The notes under the pieces: model-generated
What the model was told of the DNA's origin: nothing
Seen by the model: only the letters and a program-made list of their open reading frames with translations
Databases searched by the model: none
Made by a program: the position numbers and the translations under genes
NCBI GenBank assembly: GCA_964425215.1
Contig: CAYRLW010000014.1
Span: 1 to 64,000, forward strand
DNA: 64,000 nucleotides
Source: CAYRLW01 sp964425215
GTDB taxonomy: Bacteria; Spirochaetota; Spirochaetia; Treponematales; Breznakiellaceae
Direction of reading: 5' to 3'
In this document: one piece after another, positions 25,239 through 36,300 of the stretch
Numbering within the stretch: position 1 is the stretch's first letter
Layout: each line of letters begins with the position of its first letter

Positions 25239-27320
25239 TCAGCAGTTCTGGATATAGGTCACATAGAAGCCCCGGATCATCCGGTGCTCTTGCATCCGTT
25301 CTCCTAGCGAAAAGCCGTTCATCTTTCGGGGTGTGGGCTGAAAAATATCCAACCCACGATCCAGAACCATCTTCCAGCCGGTGTCCGTTGTAATGTCGCG
25401 TGCATGGAGCGTTCCGGTTCCATCAAAGACCCAGGTGAAATCAACGCCCGTACCAGTGCAGGCCTCGGTGATCCCATCGAGGCATTCCCGCTGCTCTTGA
25501 ATGTTCCCATCGTCCGGAGCGGTGACAAGATGCACCGCGACCTGATCTTCGGGCTGTTTGCGCCGGATCAGCATCTCGATCAGTTCCATCACGTTGCGCG
25601 CCTGATGAAACTTCCGGACATATGGATCGGTAATGACAATCCGCGTTGCTCCATCCGTCCAGGGGCCAAAGATCTTGTCGAAGCTGATGCCCTTGCGGTT
25701 TTCCGTGAAGACGACATGCCCGGGCTTCGGGACAAAAGCAGGAGCAGCGGGAACATCAGGCGCTGCGGAGGCAGCCGACGTCGACGCTGGCACCGCCGAA
25801 ATCGGCACGGCCTCAGGCTGATCCGCACTGACATCCACATCGCCGGCAGACCGCCGATGGTAGAACTGAGGAAACTCTTCTTCCTCCAGCGTGGTGACAG
25901 CGCGCTTTGCTCCATCCGACGCGATGTAATGGAAATCAGCGCTTTCAAAGGTGCTGTCGATCCGCAGGAGCTGGTCTTTCACCCGTTTGCGGCATTCAAT
26001 CGCAAACCGCAGCAACTCTTCAACCTCAGCTTCCGTCTCGCCGCCATTCGGGAAAATCAGCTTCAACAAGCCGGACATGGTTTTGCTGATCGCTGCACGG
26101 TCCCGGATATGGGTCTGAACGGGAATGGTGAAGTAGCGATCCGGCCGGTGCGAGAAGTCCTCGGCACGCAGGTGACGCAGGATTTCAGCAAGATAATCGA
26201 CGATGAACCCATAGCCAGACGTGAACATGTCGCCTCGAATGATGCCCACCTCCCATCCGGGGAGATAGGCATGCAATCGATCGATAAAGGCGCTGTCGTG
26301 GAACTGCGGCGGCAGCGCCTCGAACAGGTCAGTATTCTTTAGCATCCATGGGACGTTATGGTCGGTATTGCCAACGAAGGCGAAACTGGCCTCAGCGCCC
26401 ATGGGATTCACCCCGCGCGAGAACTGCTTGTTCGCCATGTAGTTCTTCATGATGTCGACAAGCGCCTTGTTGGCTGTCTTCTCGCGGCCGGCAAATTCGT
26501 CAAAGGCAACGACATCCCAATATCCAACTAACCCGATCCGACCATTGGAGTTGTTCACGAAGAGCTTGGGAATCGTGACTTCCCCCCCGGAGATCAACTG
26601 ACCATGCGGGGAGAACTCGGAATAGATATGCGATTTGCCCGTCCCCTTGGGACCAAGCTCAATGAGGTTGTAGTTGCGCTCGACGAAGGGGATCAGTCGC
26701 ATCAGTTGCAAAAGTTTCGACCTGCGCCCGAACAGAGAGGGATCAAACCCAATGCTCTGCATCAGAAGATCAATCCATTCCTCGGTGGTGAACTTGTCAC
26801 GCGTCTCGCGATACCCGTCATAGTCGACGCGGGCGATCTGGATCGGCTTCAGCGTGTCGATGATCCAGGGAGAAATCCGGCTGTCTTCCGAGAACTCATA
26901 TTGCACATCGGCGATGCACCAAATTCCGGTAACCAGCAGTTTCGGATGGGCCTTGACCGTGGCGCTGTCGATCGCAACCCGCTTGATACCAAGGTTCTCA
27001 AACACCGCCTCATAGGCATCGGTCTTTTCATTCAGCGCCACGCTGACCTGATCGATGACCTTGTAGCGACCATGCTCCTTGATCGTCGACTGGACCAGCC
27101 CCGCTTCGGAACGATGGACGTAGTGTTTGCGCAGGATGTCCTTGACCGTTTCGATGCCTGTCGCAATCGAGGCTTTATCATCGGTCGCGCAATACTGGCC
27201 GAGAAGGTATTCGAGCACATAAGTGGGGACAATGGCGTTCCCCTTAACGGCCTTCACCAGGTCCTTACGGACCACGAAACCGGCAAAATGCTGATTGATA
27301 TTGTCATCAAGGGTCGACAT
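25239..27320 (-). CDS. brxL: BREX protein BrxL (AAA+ domain, MIT_C-like C-terminus)
   Basis: The 693-residue protein is the last gene of the BREX operon. An N-terminal domain precedes an AAA+ core with Walker A ELGPKGTGKSHIYSEF (about residue 220), Walker B VVAFDEFAG and a sensor-like SFAFVGNTDHNVPWML. After a Pro/Ala linker (about 490-535), the last ~150 residues are not the Lon protease fold usual in BrxL. They run FGPWTDGATRIVITDPYVR, HLVTAPDDG, TTDTGWKMVLDRGLDIFQ and FSLGE, which matches the MIT_C (MITD1 C-terminal, phospholipase D-like) domain. BrxL is an effector or DNA-translocating ring in BREX. The start at 27320 has GAGG 6 nt upstream. Confidence 0.9.
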   Translation of the reverse strand: MSTLDDNINQHFAGFVVRKDLVKAVKGNAIVPTYVLEYLLGQYCATDDKASIATGIETVKDILRKHYVHRSEAGLVQSTIKEHGRYKVIDQVSVALNEKTDAYEAVFENLGIKRVAIDSATVKAHPKLLVTGIWCIADVQYEFSEDSRISPWIIDTLKPIQIARVDYDGYRETRDKFTTEEWIDLLMQSIGFDPSLFGRRSKLLQLMRLIPFVERNYNLIELGPKGTGKSHIYSEFSPHGQLISGGEVTIPKLFVNNSNGRIGLVGYWDVVAFDEFAGREKTANKALVDIMKNYMANKQFSRGVNPMGAEASFAFVGNTDHNVPWMLKNTDLFEALPPQFHDSAFIDRLHAYLPGWEVGIIRGDMFTSGYGFIVDYLAEILRHLRAEDFSHRPDRYFTIPVQTHIRDRAAISKTMSGLLKLIFPNGGETEAEVEELLRFAIECRKRVKDQLLRIDSTFESADFHYIASDGAKRAVTTLEEEEFPQFYHRRSAGDVDVSADQPEAVPISAVPASTSAASAAPDVPAAPAFVPKPGHVVFTENRKGISFDKIFGPWTDGATRIVITDPYVRKFHQARNVMELIEMLIRRKQPEDQVAVHLVTAPDDGNIQEQRECLDGITEACTGTGVDFTWVFDGTGTLHARDITTDTGWKMVLDRGLDIFQPTPRKMNGFSLGERMQEHRMIRGFYVTYIQNC

Positions 27321-27327
27321 CGGCACC

Positions 27328-29835
27328 TCAGAAATCGAAATCTGTACTGATCCCGCGTTTTAGCAGCAGCGGCTGCGAAGCGTGATCTTCGAAATGGCTG
27401 GTCTTGCCGATGCGCGTTCGCAGCTTCAGGAAGACTGTCTGATTGTTATAAGCGTCTGCCGCCTTGGACAGCAGGAAGCTCCGCGACAGCTCACGCTCAC
27501 GCGGGTTCTCAGACGTGAAATCGAATTCCAACTCGGCTTCGTCAGAGATGAGTGTTCCATCGTCAGCAAAGATGGCTGCATGCACCTGCCGGAGCTGCTG
27601 CTTGTCGGTCACTGGCTCCGCCTGATAGAAAGTGACCTGGATCTGGCCCGTGGTGATCTGAGCACGGGGTGGCGGAATGATCTGCACCGAAACCTGTCTG
27701 ACATCCTCTTTACGCTGCTTGCCGACACGCAGGACCGGCAGAACGATCTCCTGCAGGCTCGCCCCACCATGGACAAAGCGGCTGCCTGATCCTTTGACCC
27801 GCAGGCGGTTGATCGAGTTTGGGATTAGAATTTCCTGCTCACCTTCCAGCCCAAGCTGTGCGGCAGAGAACTTCTTCATGCCGCCATTGCTGTTGAGGCC
27901 TCGGCCGATCACGAAGCGCCGGTTTCGTGTAACGATCTCGCCTTCCGGCTCGCTCAGCGCGAAGCCGCTCTCTTCCAGAGCCTTGTGTTGCCACAAGAAG
28001 CCGTGATCGGCGGTGATCAGGATGTTCGAGAAGTTGGCCGAGGTCAGCTTCCGCACCAGCTTCACCAGATCCTCGATGGCAGTCTCTGCCGCAGCGGGGA
28101 CATTTTCCTCGGTGGTGAGCTTATCGCCAATCGCGTCGATCTGGTTGTGATACAGATAGAGGACATCATGATCTCGGAAGAGGTCTTTGCCCTCCGATGA
28201 TCCCAGATTCATGAAATCCTTCGCCGCGAGAACCTTTACCCGGTCTCCGGCTCGGCCCGCAGCCAACGCCTTCTCACGAGCGACGGCCCCCATGGTGCTT
28301 TCACCGTCCAGCAGTACCAAATCATTGTCGTCGCGGATCGCCAGTTGCCGGTGCGGCAAGAGCGCCGCCATGCCAAGCTGGGTATAGCTCGGCAAAACCC
28401 CGATCATTGGTTTCAGTTCGGCATCGAACCGATTGAGCTTGCGAATCTCGCGCAGCGCCTCTTCGGCCACCTCATAGCGCAGCGCATCCGAGATGATGGC
28501 AACGACTTTCTGGTCCTTGCGCCGGTATTCAGCGGCCTGTTCCCGATAGAAATCCACCTGACGGGGAAAACCCGGAACTGCCCAGTCCGTGATACGGGAG
28601 ACCTGATCCTGCCAGGCATCGTTCAGTTTCAGCACGAAATTCGTGGTGTAGCGGTTCTCGACCGCCTCATAGAGCGCGGACAGCAACCCCGACTGTCCAC
28701 TCTTCTGCATATGATAGATGAACTTGCGATAAAGCTGGTCCAGGCGGAACCAGCTTGCGGAATAGCGCTTCACACCATCGGACAGGCTGGTCATCGTCAG
28801 GTCGGCTTCGGCCAGGGCCTGCTGGAACTCGGTCGCATAGCCGATGGCCTGATAGACATCCGCGTAGCGGCTATACCAATGGCTCTGACGACGATCGCGC
28901 ACCCATTTCAGCACATCTGTCGCGGGCAGGCTCTGCCGGGCCAGCCCCTCAACGATGGCGACGACGATCCGCCGATCCACTTCCTCGAAGTGATCATGCG
29001 GCATGAGGGTGCGAAAATCGCGGGAGGCCAGATTGTCCCTGATCTTCAGCACGTCCTGATAATCGCCCGACAGCTTCTCGAACGCTTCACCCCACCGGCG
29101 CGAGGCGCTCCAGCGGCGGAACATCAGCGCGGCATCGGTGTTCAGGGGGGCGGCTTCTCCCATGGCCCGCGCCCAGGCGCTGGAAAACAGCGTGATGGCG
29201 AAATCCTGAAAATCCGGCGCATCCGCCGCATAGCCATAACGCGCTGTCACTTCCTTCCAGAAGAACTCTGCCAGCCCGACTCGTTCCACCAGCTTCAGCG
29301 CCTCATCACGGCCTTCAGCCAGTTCGGCCAGCAACGCCTCGATCACCGTATCGAGATCACCATCCGCACCAGCGCAGACCGCCAGCATCTTGCGGCGGAC
29401 ATCGTTGGCGCTTTGCGAGGGCCGCTCGCGCTCAATCGCGCGCAGCGCTTCCAGCCGCTTGCCGGAACGGTAAAATTCGGCGTGATCGCGGACGGCGGCT
29501 TCATACTTCGCCGGAATGCCGAGATCAGCCACCCAGATCGCCGCTTGATCGGCGCGGAACACAGCGCTGGCCAGTTGCACATCCAGCAGCCAGTTCTCGG
29601 GCATCGGTGGCTCGGGGCCGTCCTTATAGAGCAGGAACCGCGCCTTCGGCTCCTGCCGCAGCATGCGGTATTTCAGGCCGAATTCGTTATTGGCGATCTC
29701 CACCTTGGTGACGCCGGGCAGATCGACCGCATCGAATGCCTCGCGCAGATCGCGGGCGGCGTCATACCAGAAGACTATGCGATGGCCCTGATCCTCATAG
29801 AGCCGCATCAGGCCGGCGGTGATGCGGTCAGTCAT
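27328..29835 (-). CDS. pglZ: BREX-1 phosphatase-like protein PglZ
   Basis: The 835-residue protein is a PglZ type A protein. A helical N-terminal half contains ITAGLMRLYEDQGHRIVFWY. The alkaline-phosphatase-superfamily PglZ domain (about 420-690) has metal-binding motifs VVAIISDALRYEVAEE and NILITADHGFLWQH. A beta-rich C-terminal domain follows. PglZ is needed for both DNA methylation and phage defence in BREX. It overlaps pglX by 8 nt, and brxL follows almost directly. Confidence 0.95.
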   Translation of the reverse strand: MTDRITAGLMRLYEDQGHRIVFWYDAARDLREAFDAVDLPGVTKVEIANNEFGLKYRMLRQEPKARFLLYKDGPEPPMPENWLLDVQLASAVFRADQAAIWVADLGIPAKYEAAVRDHAEFYRSGKRLEALRAIERERPSQSANDVRRKMLAVCAGADGDLDTVIEALLAELAEGRDEALKLVERVGLAEFFWKEVTARYGYAADAPDFQDFAITLFSSAWARAMGEAAPLNTDAALMFRRWSASRRWGEAFEKLSGDYQDVLKIRDNLASRDFRTLMPHDHFEEVDRRIVVAIVEGLARQSLPATDVLKWVRDRRQSHWYSRYADVYQAIGYATEFQQALAEADLTMTSLSDGVKRYSASWFRLDQLYRKFIYHMQKSGQSGLLSALYEAVENRYTTNFVLKLNDAWQDQVSRITDWAVPGFPRQVDFYREQAAEYRRKDQKVVAIISDALRYEVAEEALREIRKLNRFDAELKPMIGVLPSYTQLGMAALLPHRQLAIRDDNDLVLLDGESTMGAVAREKALAAGRAGDRVKVLAAKDFMNLGSSEGKDLFRDHDVLYLYHNQIDAIGDKLTTEENVPAAAETAIEDLVKLVRKLTSANFSNILITADHGFLWQHKALEESGFALSEPEGEIVTRNRRFVIGRGLNSNGGMKKFSAAQLGLEGEQEILIPNSINRLRVKGSGSRFVHGGASLQEIVLPVLRVGKQRKEDVRQVSVQIIPPPRAQITTGQIQVTFYQAEPVTDKQQLRQVHAAIFADDGTLISDEAELEFDFTSENPRERELSRSFLLSKAADAYNNQTVFLKLRTRIGKTSHFEDHASQPLLLKRGISTDFDF

Positions 29836-32800
29836 CCGCAGCCTCCAGCCCCTTGATTGGCTTCAGCGCACCGGCGAACAGCGGATAGTTGCGCTTCACC
29901 CCGTCATCCAAATCGATGGCGATCTTCTGCTGCGCCATCGGATAGACGACATCGCGCTCCCATTCGGTCAGCTCGGCGATCTGCTTGATGACCGTGGCCG
30001 TTTCCTTCTGCGCCTTTGTCTGCTGGGCGGGCGTGGCAGCAGGATCGACAGCCAGCTTCTCCAGCCGGGCACGCTCCACCTCCAGCTTATGGATGAATTC
30101 GCGCACATATTGGTTCAGCACGACCGAAACCGTGTCGGGCCGGTAGCGGTGCATATAGATCAGCGCGTTGAAGCTGCCCTTGGGGCTGGAGAACATCCAG
30201 TAGATCGGGCGCTTTTTATAGCGACGCACATGATATTCGAAGAAATCCTTCGTGAACCAGCGGCGCAGATCCTTGCCGAGCGCCGCCTCAACGAAGGCGA
30301 GGTTTTCGCGGAATTCTGCCTCGCCAAAGGTCACGCGCAGGAAATCGCGGGCGCGGGTGACGATGTCATCGGCGAACCAGTCAGCATCCAGCACCGGGAT
30401 GACATTGTCGCGGTCGGGTGCGAAGCTGGGTTCCGGCACGCGCGCAAGATATTCCTCAATCCCTCCGCCCTGATTGGCGAGGATCAGGCCCGGCTCGTCG
30501 ATGCTATAGCGCCCGAACATGCACCCCACGGCATAGTGGAGGAATTCGGCCGCCGTATCCTCGCGCAGCCGCACCTCGCGGTCATCTTCCGAACCCTTCA
30601 CGCCATAACGATAGGCCGGATTGCAGGTGAGGGTGATTTCCTCGATCGACACTTCGGGGGTCAGTTCATCCTGTAGGCCATAAGCGTCGATAAAGATGCG
30701 GTTATTTTCTTCTTCCAGCCGCTGCATCTCGTCCGTCATGCCCTGCCAATGGGCGCGGAGATTCGTGTAGCTGACCGAAAGCGTCTCACCTCGATGATGG
30801 GGCGAGAGCAGCGGAAGCGTGGTGAAATCCCAGGAGGTTTCGTAGGCATCCCAGTCGATGCGAGCCAAAGACACTGCAATCTCCGCGATTTGCTCGGCCC
30901 TTGTCTGATCACCCTCAAGCAGTGGAAACTCCGCGAAGTCTCCTGCCTTGAAATGCATAGTGGGATTCAAAATGGACGCAACGTATGTACCCACGTGAGA
31001 ATTACAAATCGAAGCAGACAAATATCGAAGATCTGCGTCCGTTCTGTTGAATGCGCTCAGGCCCGTTGCGTCAAAAATGAACCCTTCCGGAAACAGCCTG
31101 GCCGACAATCCTTTCGTTGTAATATCGGACCACGAAATCGATGGGCGAAAAATAAAATCAAGATTAAAGTTATGCGCCCATATGCGATCACCAGAAGGAT
31201 GCTGACGTGTTTGAAGTTGTTTACCATCGTTTTCCCAGTCAACAACGAACTCGTCATTACCAAACCATTTCCGCTTTTCGCCACCCTTATTGTACGGAAA
31301 CCACTTTGCACCAGAACCCTTTGCGGCATCTCGTGACGTCGCATTTCTACAAACACGAGCGGCACCTACCTCAAACGAGTAGCGTACATAGTCCTCATTC
31401 TTCCCGGTAGTGAGACCTTCTCGCGCTTCGAGAATACTGTCAAAATCTGGCGCGGAAGCGAAGATTTCGCGCAACTCTGGCGAAACCCAATATGCAAGAG
31501 GGTCTCCGGGGATCTTTTTGAAATCACGTTCAGAAGCTGAGAAGCGAATATCGGAAGATGCGTCTAAAGCTGCGTTTTGCAGCATAGCTGACTTCTCGGC
31601 CTCCGAGCCACCGTCCGTTAGCCGTAAAAATGTGGCGCGGTGTTCCGGATTTTCGGACGCCACGAGCACAAAGGCGGTAGTCGACACCACCTCGCCGCCA
31701 ATAGTGTCAAAAGCACGTTCGCCCAAGTGAGCCATAGTCGAAATGTGGGAACGCGTGTAAATCATGTCGCGAAATGATTGGAAGCGACTGATGAACATCC
31801 AGTTCTGCATCGTGATCATCGCGACCAATCCATCCGCGCGGCACAGAATAAGATTCCGCTCTATAAACGCAGAAAAAAGATCTCGCTTCGAGTTAGCATA
31901 GTTCTTGCCTAACCAAGATTTTAGATGAGCATTTGCGTTACTCGCGCCCATATACGGTGGGTTAGCCACGACGACATGATAATTCGGCGATAGCGTCTCG
32001 GCCATGCGTAGCACGGCGACGACACGCGCCTGCACCTCCTTCAGCAACAGGTCGGAACCGAAATCCCGTGCCTCCACCACCCGCAGCGTTTCAGTCGGCT
32101 CGCGCAGTTTCGGCACGATCAGCGAGCCGAAGTTCTTAGCCTGCTCGAACTGCGCCAGCGTCTCGCGCAGTTCATCGGTGAACAGATCCTTGCCCACCAC
32201 GGCGGCCACGTCCTGCATCTCGGCAGACGTGAAGCGCACATCCTGCAGAACGACGATGTCGGGCTTCGCCTCCATCCGCAGGAACCGCCGCCGCCCCAGC
32301 TTTGCCGCCGCCTTCATCGACAGGGCGAAGGCCGCCAGAGCACCCGCGCGGTCGTCAATCTCGATGCCGGTCAGGTTGTGCTGCAGTATCAGGCTGGGAA
32401 TCTCGGCCGCGTCATGGCCTTCCTCGGCATAGATTTCATAGAGCAGGTCAAAGGCGTAGGTCAGCATATGGCCCGAGCCGCAGGCCGGATCGCAGATCTT
32501 GATCTCTTCGGCCCGGCTGATCTTCAGAAAATCGGTCTCCGGCTCTTCCGGCGCGATGTAGTAGTCCATCTTCGCCGCCAGCTTCGACTTCGGACGGTTC
32601 AGAAGCCACAGCCGCCCCAACGAGTTTTCCACCAGATAGCGGACGATCCAGTGCGGGGTGAACAGCTGCGTCGCGGCGGGGATATTCTCCGCCGTGATCT
32701 TCTGGTTCTTCTTCAGGCCCGCAAAGACCTGATCCTTCTTCTCGCTGATATAGAACTGGTAAAGCCAGCCGATGATCTCAACATCCTGGCAGGCCTCTTC

Positions 32801-33361
32801 CGTCATCACCTCGCGCAGGCGGGCAAGGATGCCGTCCGGCGACAGAAGATCGTCGGGTATCAGCAGCTCGGTATAATCCTCGGCCCGGTCGAGCATATCT
32901 GCGCGCTCAAACATATAGGGCATAGCGCCATGCCATTCGTTGCAGGCATGGATCAGCAGCAGGCGATAGGCCTCCGCCTGCCCATCATGGGCGGGGCGGG
33001 TACCGTTCAGATATTCGGCAATTTCGGGCCGGGCGCGATCCGGCAGATTGCCCGCCATCGCCTCGGCCAGAATCTCGGGCCGGGTGGCGCCGTCTGCGGG
33101 CGAGACCACACGCGGGTTGGTCAGTCCCGTCGCATCCATGAAGCGCAGTGCGGTGAAGCGGTTGAACCATGTATAGGCTGCTTGCTCGATGACATGGGCG
33201 CGGTTGCTGTTGGCGGCGGCCTCCAGCTTGGCAATTGCCTTGGGATGTTCACGGCGGGCCGCTGCGCCTTCGGTCAGCACCATGTCCAGCCGGGCAGTGA
33301 CCTGATCGATCAGCAGGTTGCGAGCGCTTTGCGCAAATTTCTTCAGGGCGTTGGTATCCAT
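29828..33361 (-). CDS. pglX: BREX-1 adenine-specific DNA methyltransferase PglX
   Basis: The 1177-residue protein is a PglX-type N6-adenine methyltransferase. It has a helical N-terminal domain, SAM-binding motif CDPACGSGHMLTYAFDLLYE (about 290), catalytic motif NPPYMGASNA (about 465), then target-recognition and C-terminal regions ending in a long Lys/Glu-rich helix. It marks host DNA at a non-palindromic site and is required for exclusion. From the NPPY motif to about residue 830 the DNA is visibly A+T-richer than both flanks, which suggests exchange of the specificity part. Its start overlaps the brxC stop as TGATG. Confidence 0.95.
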   Translation of the reverse strand: MDTNALKKFAQSARNLLIDQVTARLDMVLTEGAAARREHPKAIAKLEAAANSNRAHVIEQAAYTWFNRFTALRFMDATGLTNPRVVSPADGATRPEILAEAMAGNLPDRARPEIAEYLNGTRPAHDGQAEAYRLLLIHACNEWHGAMPYMFERADMLDRAEDYTELLIPDDLLSPDGILARLREVMTEEACQDVEIIGWLYQFYISEKKDQVFAGLKKNQKITAENIPAATQLFTPHWIVRYLVENSLGRLWLLNRPKSKLAAKMDYYIAPEEPETDFLKISRAEEIKICDPACGSGHMLTYAFDLLYEIYAEEGHDAAEIPSLILQHNLTGIEIDDRAGALAAFALSMKAAAKLGRRRFLRMEAKPDIVVLQDVRFTSAEMQDVAAVVGKDLFTDELRETLAQFEQAKNFGSLIVPKLREPTETLRVVEARDFGSDLLLKEVQARVVAVLRMAETLSPNYHVVVANPPYMGASNANAHLKSWLGKNYANSKRDLFSAFIERNLILCRADGLVAMITMQNWMFISRFQSFRDMIYTRSHISTMAHLGERAFDTIGGEVVSTTAFVLVASENPEHRATFLRLTDGGSEAEKSAMLQNAALDASSDIRFSASERDFKKIPGDPLAYWVSPELREIFASAPDFDSILEAREGLTTGKNEDYVRYSFEVGAARVCRNATSRDAAKGSGAKWFPYNKGGEKRKWFGNDEFVVDWENDGKQLQTRQHPSGDRIWAHNFNLDFIFRPSISWSDITTKGLSARLFPEGFIFDATGLSAFNRTDADLRYLSASICNSHVGTYVASILNPTMHFKAGDFAEFPLLEGDQTRAEQIAEIAVSLARIDWDAYETSWDFTTLPLLSPHHRGETLSVSYTNLRAHWQGMTDEMQRLEEENNRIFIDAYGLQDELTPEVSIEEITLTCNPAYRYGVKGSEDDREVRLREDTAAEFLHYAVGCMFGRYSIDEPGLILANQGGGIEEYLARVPEPSFAPDRDNVIPVLDADWFADDIVTRARDFLRVTFGEAEFRENLAFVEAALGKDLRRWFTKDFFEYHVRRYKKRPIYWMFSSPKGSFNALIYMHRYRPDTVSVVLNQYVREFIHKLEVERARLEKLAVDPAATPAQQTKAQKETATVIKQIAELTEWERDVVYPMAQQKIAIDLDDGVKRNYPLFAGALKPIKGLEAADD

Positions 33362-36300
33362 CAGACAATCACTTTCTTGCCCGCGCCGATCTCGGCCAGC
33401 AGGGTCTTTTTCATCTCATCAAGGTAGCGGGTCACATCGTCCTCATCTTCGAGATAGGTTTTCGCGAAGGGGACGGTGATCGACTGCGCCTTGATATATT
33501 GGGGTTTCACCGGTGCCGGCGGCACATATGGCGCTTGCTGAGGTTCGGCCACGCCGCCAGCAGGCTGGGGCTGCGGTGCCGGTGTTTGCGCTGGTGCTGG
33601 CGTCAGCTCCGCAATGCGGGTCAGCGTGTCAGCCAGAAGATTGGAGCGCACCTCGGTCGCCAGATTGCGCAACGCCGGGATCAGGCTCTGTGCGGCAAGG
33701 CCCGATTTCCGCGCAGCAAGCTCTTCGCGAATGCGTGCCTGCTGTTCGGGCGGCAGTACGCCAAACTCGGAAGTCTGGGCGACTTTTTCGACCACCTCGT
33801 CAACCGCAGTGATGACAGCGTTGCGCTCAGCCAGAACAGTTTGCTCGATACGCTCCTTCAGGGCGTAGAAATCCGCCTTCAACTCCTGAATTGCGTTGCC
33901 CTTGTAGCACTGCGGATCCTCAAGAACCTGACGCAGTTTGTCGGCGGCAGCACCTTCGGAATAGCCAAGGTTCTGATCCTGCCTGGTCAGGAAAGAACGC
34001 ACCTCATCGTAGATGCCTTTTTGCGGCCCGCGCATGAAGCTGCGGACCTTGTCGAAGACATCCTCTTTTGCATCAAGCAGCTGCTCCTCCTGCCCGGTAG
34101 GGCCGGTGATGAACCAGGTGGCAGATTGATCGCGCATCCCATCCAGCATGGTGCGCAAGGGATCGAGGGCGGTGGCAAAGGGATAGGCTGCAATGGCACG
34201 GCTCTCCTGCTCGACATCACCAAGCAGCTTGCGCAGTTGCGCCTGCCACTCCGCTCCTAGACTGCGGGCGTCATTTCCAGAGGCGGGCAGATCGAACAGC
34301 TCCTGAAACAGTTCGCGCGATTTGCGGATCTGGGCCGCTGTGAACTCAATCTGCGGAGAAAGCAGAATGTTGCCAAGGGCATGGCTGTTGCGCAGCCCCT
34401 GTATCAGCGCATCGCCCTCCAAGAGAGCGCTGTCAGCCCGCGCTTCAAGCTTGCCGCGTGCGACAAGGCTCGCGGTTAGGCAAAGGACGGCGATGGAGGG
34501 CCAGCCATAGGGTTTCGCGCCGAACTTCTCGACCAAAGCCTTGACCGAAACCCGCGTGCCCAGACGCATCTGGGACTGAGCGTGATTTAGCACGTCCTGC
34601 TCAGCTTCGGTCAGGCCGCTGCCTTCTCCACCGAAAAGCCCACCGTCAACACGACCAGCTCGCCCAAGATCAGCTTCGGTATAGGTAGCGCCACGCAGAA
34701 CAGGCAGGCTGGTATAGACCTTGTCGACCAGGATCTGGAAACCTTTGACCAGCCGTTCCTGCGGATCCTCGCCACCGAATTCCAACTCGGCCCCCCGCAC
34801 GAAAAGGCGCGCATCCGCAATCAGAGTGCGGAGACGCTGCACCAACTCTTTTTCACGGCGCGTATTCTGATCACGCTTTTCCGCGATGATCCGATCACGG
34901 CCTGGCTGGGCGTCGCCGCTGGTGACCTGACGCGCAAATTTTACGGTCTGGAGCCACAGCACGAGATCGCGCGTGAAACGCACATCCCGCCCAAGCAGGA
35001 CAACCATCTCATCGCTTGCCATGCTGTTCGAACGAACCACATCCGGCGCATCAGAATCGTCGCTGAAGGGCGAGATGATGTTCACCGACAGCTCGTGCTC
35101 CCGGTTCAGGCTGTGGCTGTCGAGTTTGCGGGTGAAAGCGTAATCGACACCCGTACCGGCGTGCTTGATTTTGGCGTGACGGAGGATCGCGCCGAACGCA
35201 AGTTCATCAAGCTGCCGTTCGATCTCGGCGGGATCGACGGCAATTGCCTTGATCTCGGCCTCGACGTCCTTTTCCTCATTGGTGAGGAATTCATAGACCT
35301 CGCCGTTACGCTGGATCAGCGTCTGACGCTCCAGAAGCGACAAAGCCTCCTCGATATTGCGGCGCTGCTCGGTCTGGTCCGCCTCGAACCGGGACAACAG
35401 GAGGATCGATATGTTGCGAGCAGTCGGTTTGAATTCCTTGACGTATTTGACAAGGAACAACACCTTCAGCACCCGCACGGCAAAATCATCGCCAAGGTTC
35501 TTTTCGGCCAGTTGGATTGACTGCTGAACCGATGATTTCAGGGCGGTGCGAATCCCCTCGAACATCAGGTCAAAGGTAGCCAGCCCACCAACCGGCGTGT
35601 CGGCCAGTTTTTTGGCCACCTCCTGAAACACCCCCAGCATAGAGCGTTCGCCGACCGAGCTGTGTTTGCCTTCAAATGCGTTATGCTGCGAGAGGCCCAT
35701 AATCGCGCGCTGGAACAGGTCATACTGGTAGTTCGGGAACGGGTAGCTCGCGACGAACTGGTCTTTTCCTGAAAAATTCCTGAACTTGAAGGAATTATCT
35801 CCAAAATCGAACAGAGTGCGCAGGTTGTTTTCCTCAGCATCATAAAGATTGCCAAGGGTTATTTGACCAGCCTCGGTCTTGGCCAGCAGACGGCGCTGGA
35901 TGACTTCGGCCACATCCTGAGAGTTCAGTGGCATCCGATTGGCAAAGCGCGCCTGGATTTTCGAGAAGTCATTCTCCTGCTGCGCCGTCAGATCCCCGAT
36001 GACCGAACCCATGTCCTGCTGGGCAGTGACAACAATCCAGGCCTGCCCCTTGCATTTCGTGTTCAGGCTTTCGGCAATGGTCTGCAGGTTCGTCATCAGT
36101 TTGACGTTGTCGGCGATATATTGCCCCACCTCATCGACGAAGAAATTCAGCCGGAACTTCGGCCCTTGCGCATCGATCCACGACTTCACCATATTGGCAA
36201 AATCTTCGATCGAAACCTTCGTATCCTTGCGATACTGACCAAGAATATCCTTGACCTCATCGCCCGTGACCTCGGCAAAAGCGGCCGCAATGTGCTTGCC

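Noticed and set aside
28345..29856. A 503-codon plus-strand frame opposite pglZ
   Set aside because: Shadow of pglZ. Inserting a plus-strand gene here would break the conserved BREX operon.
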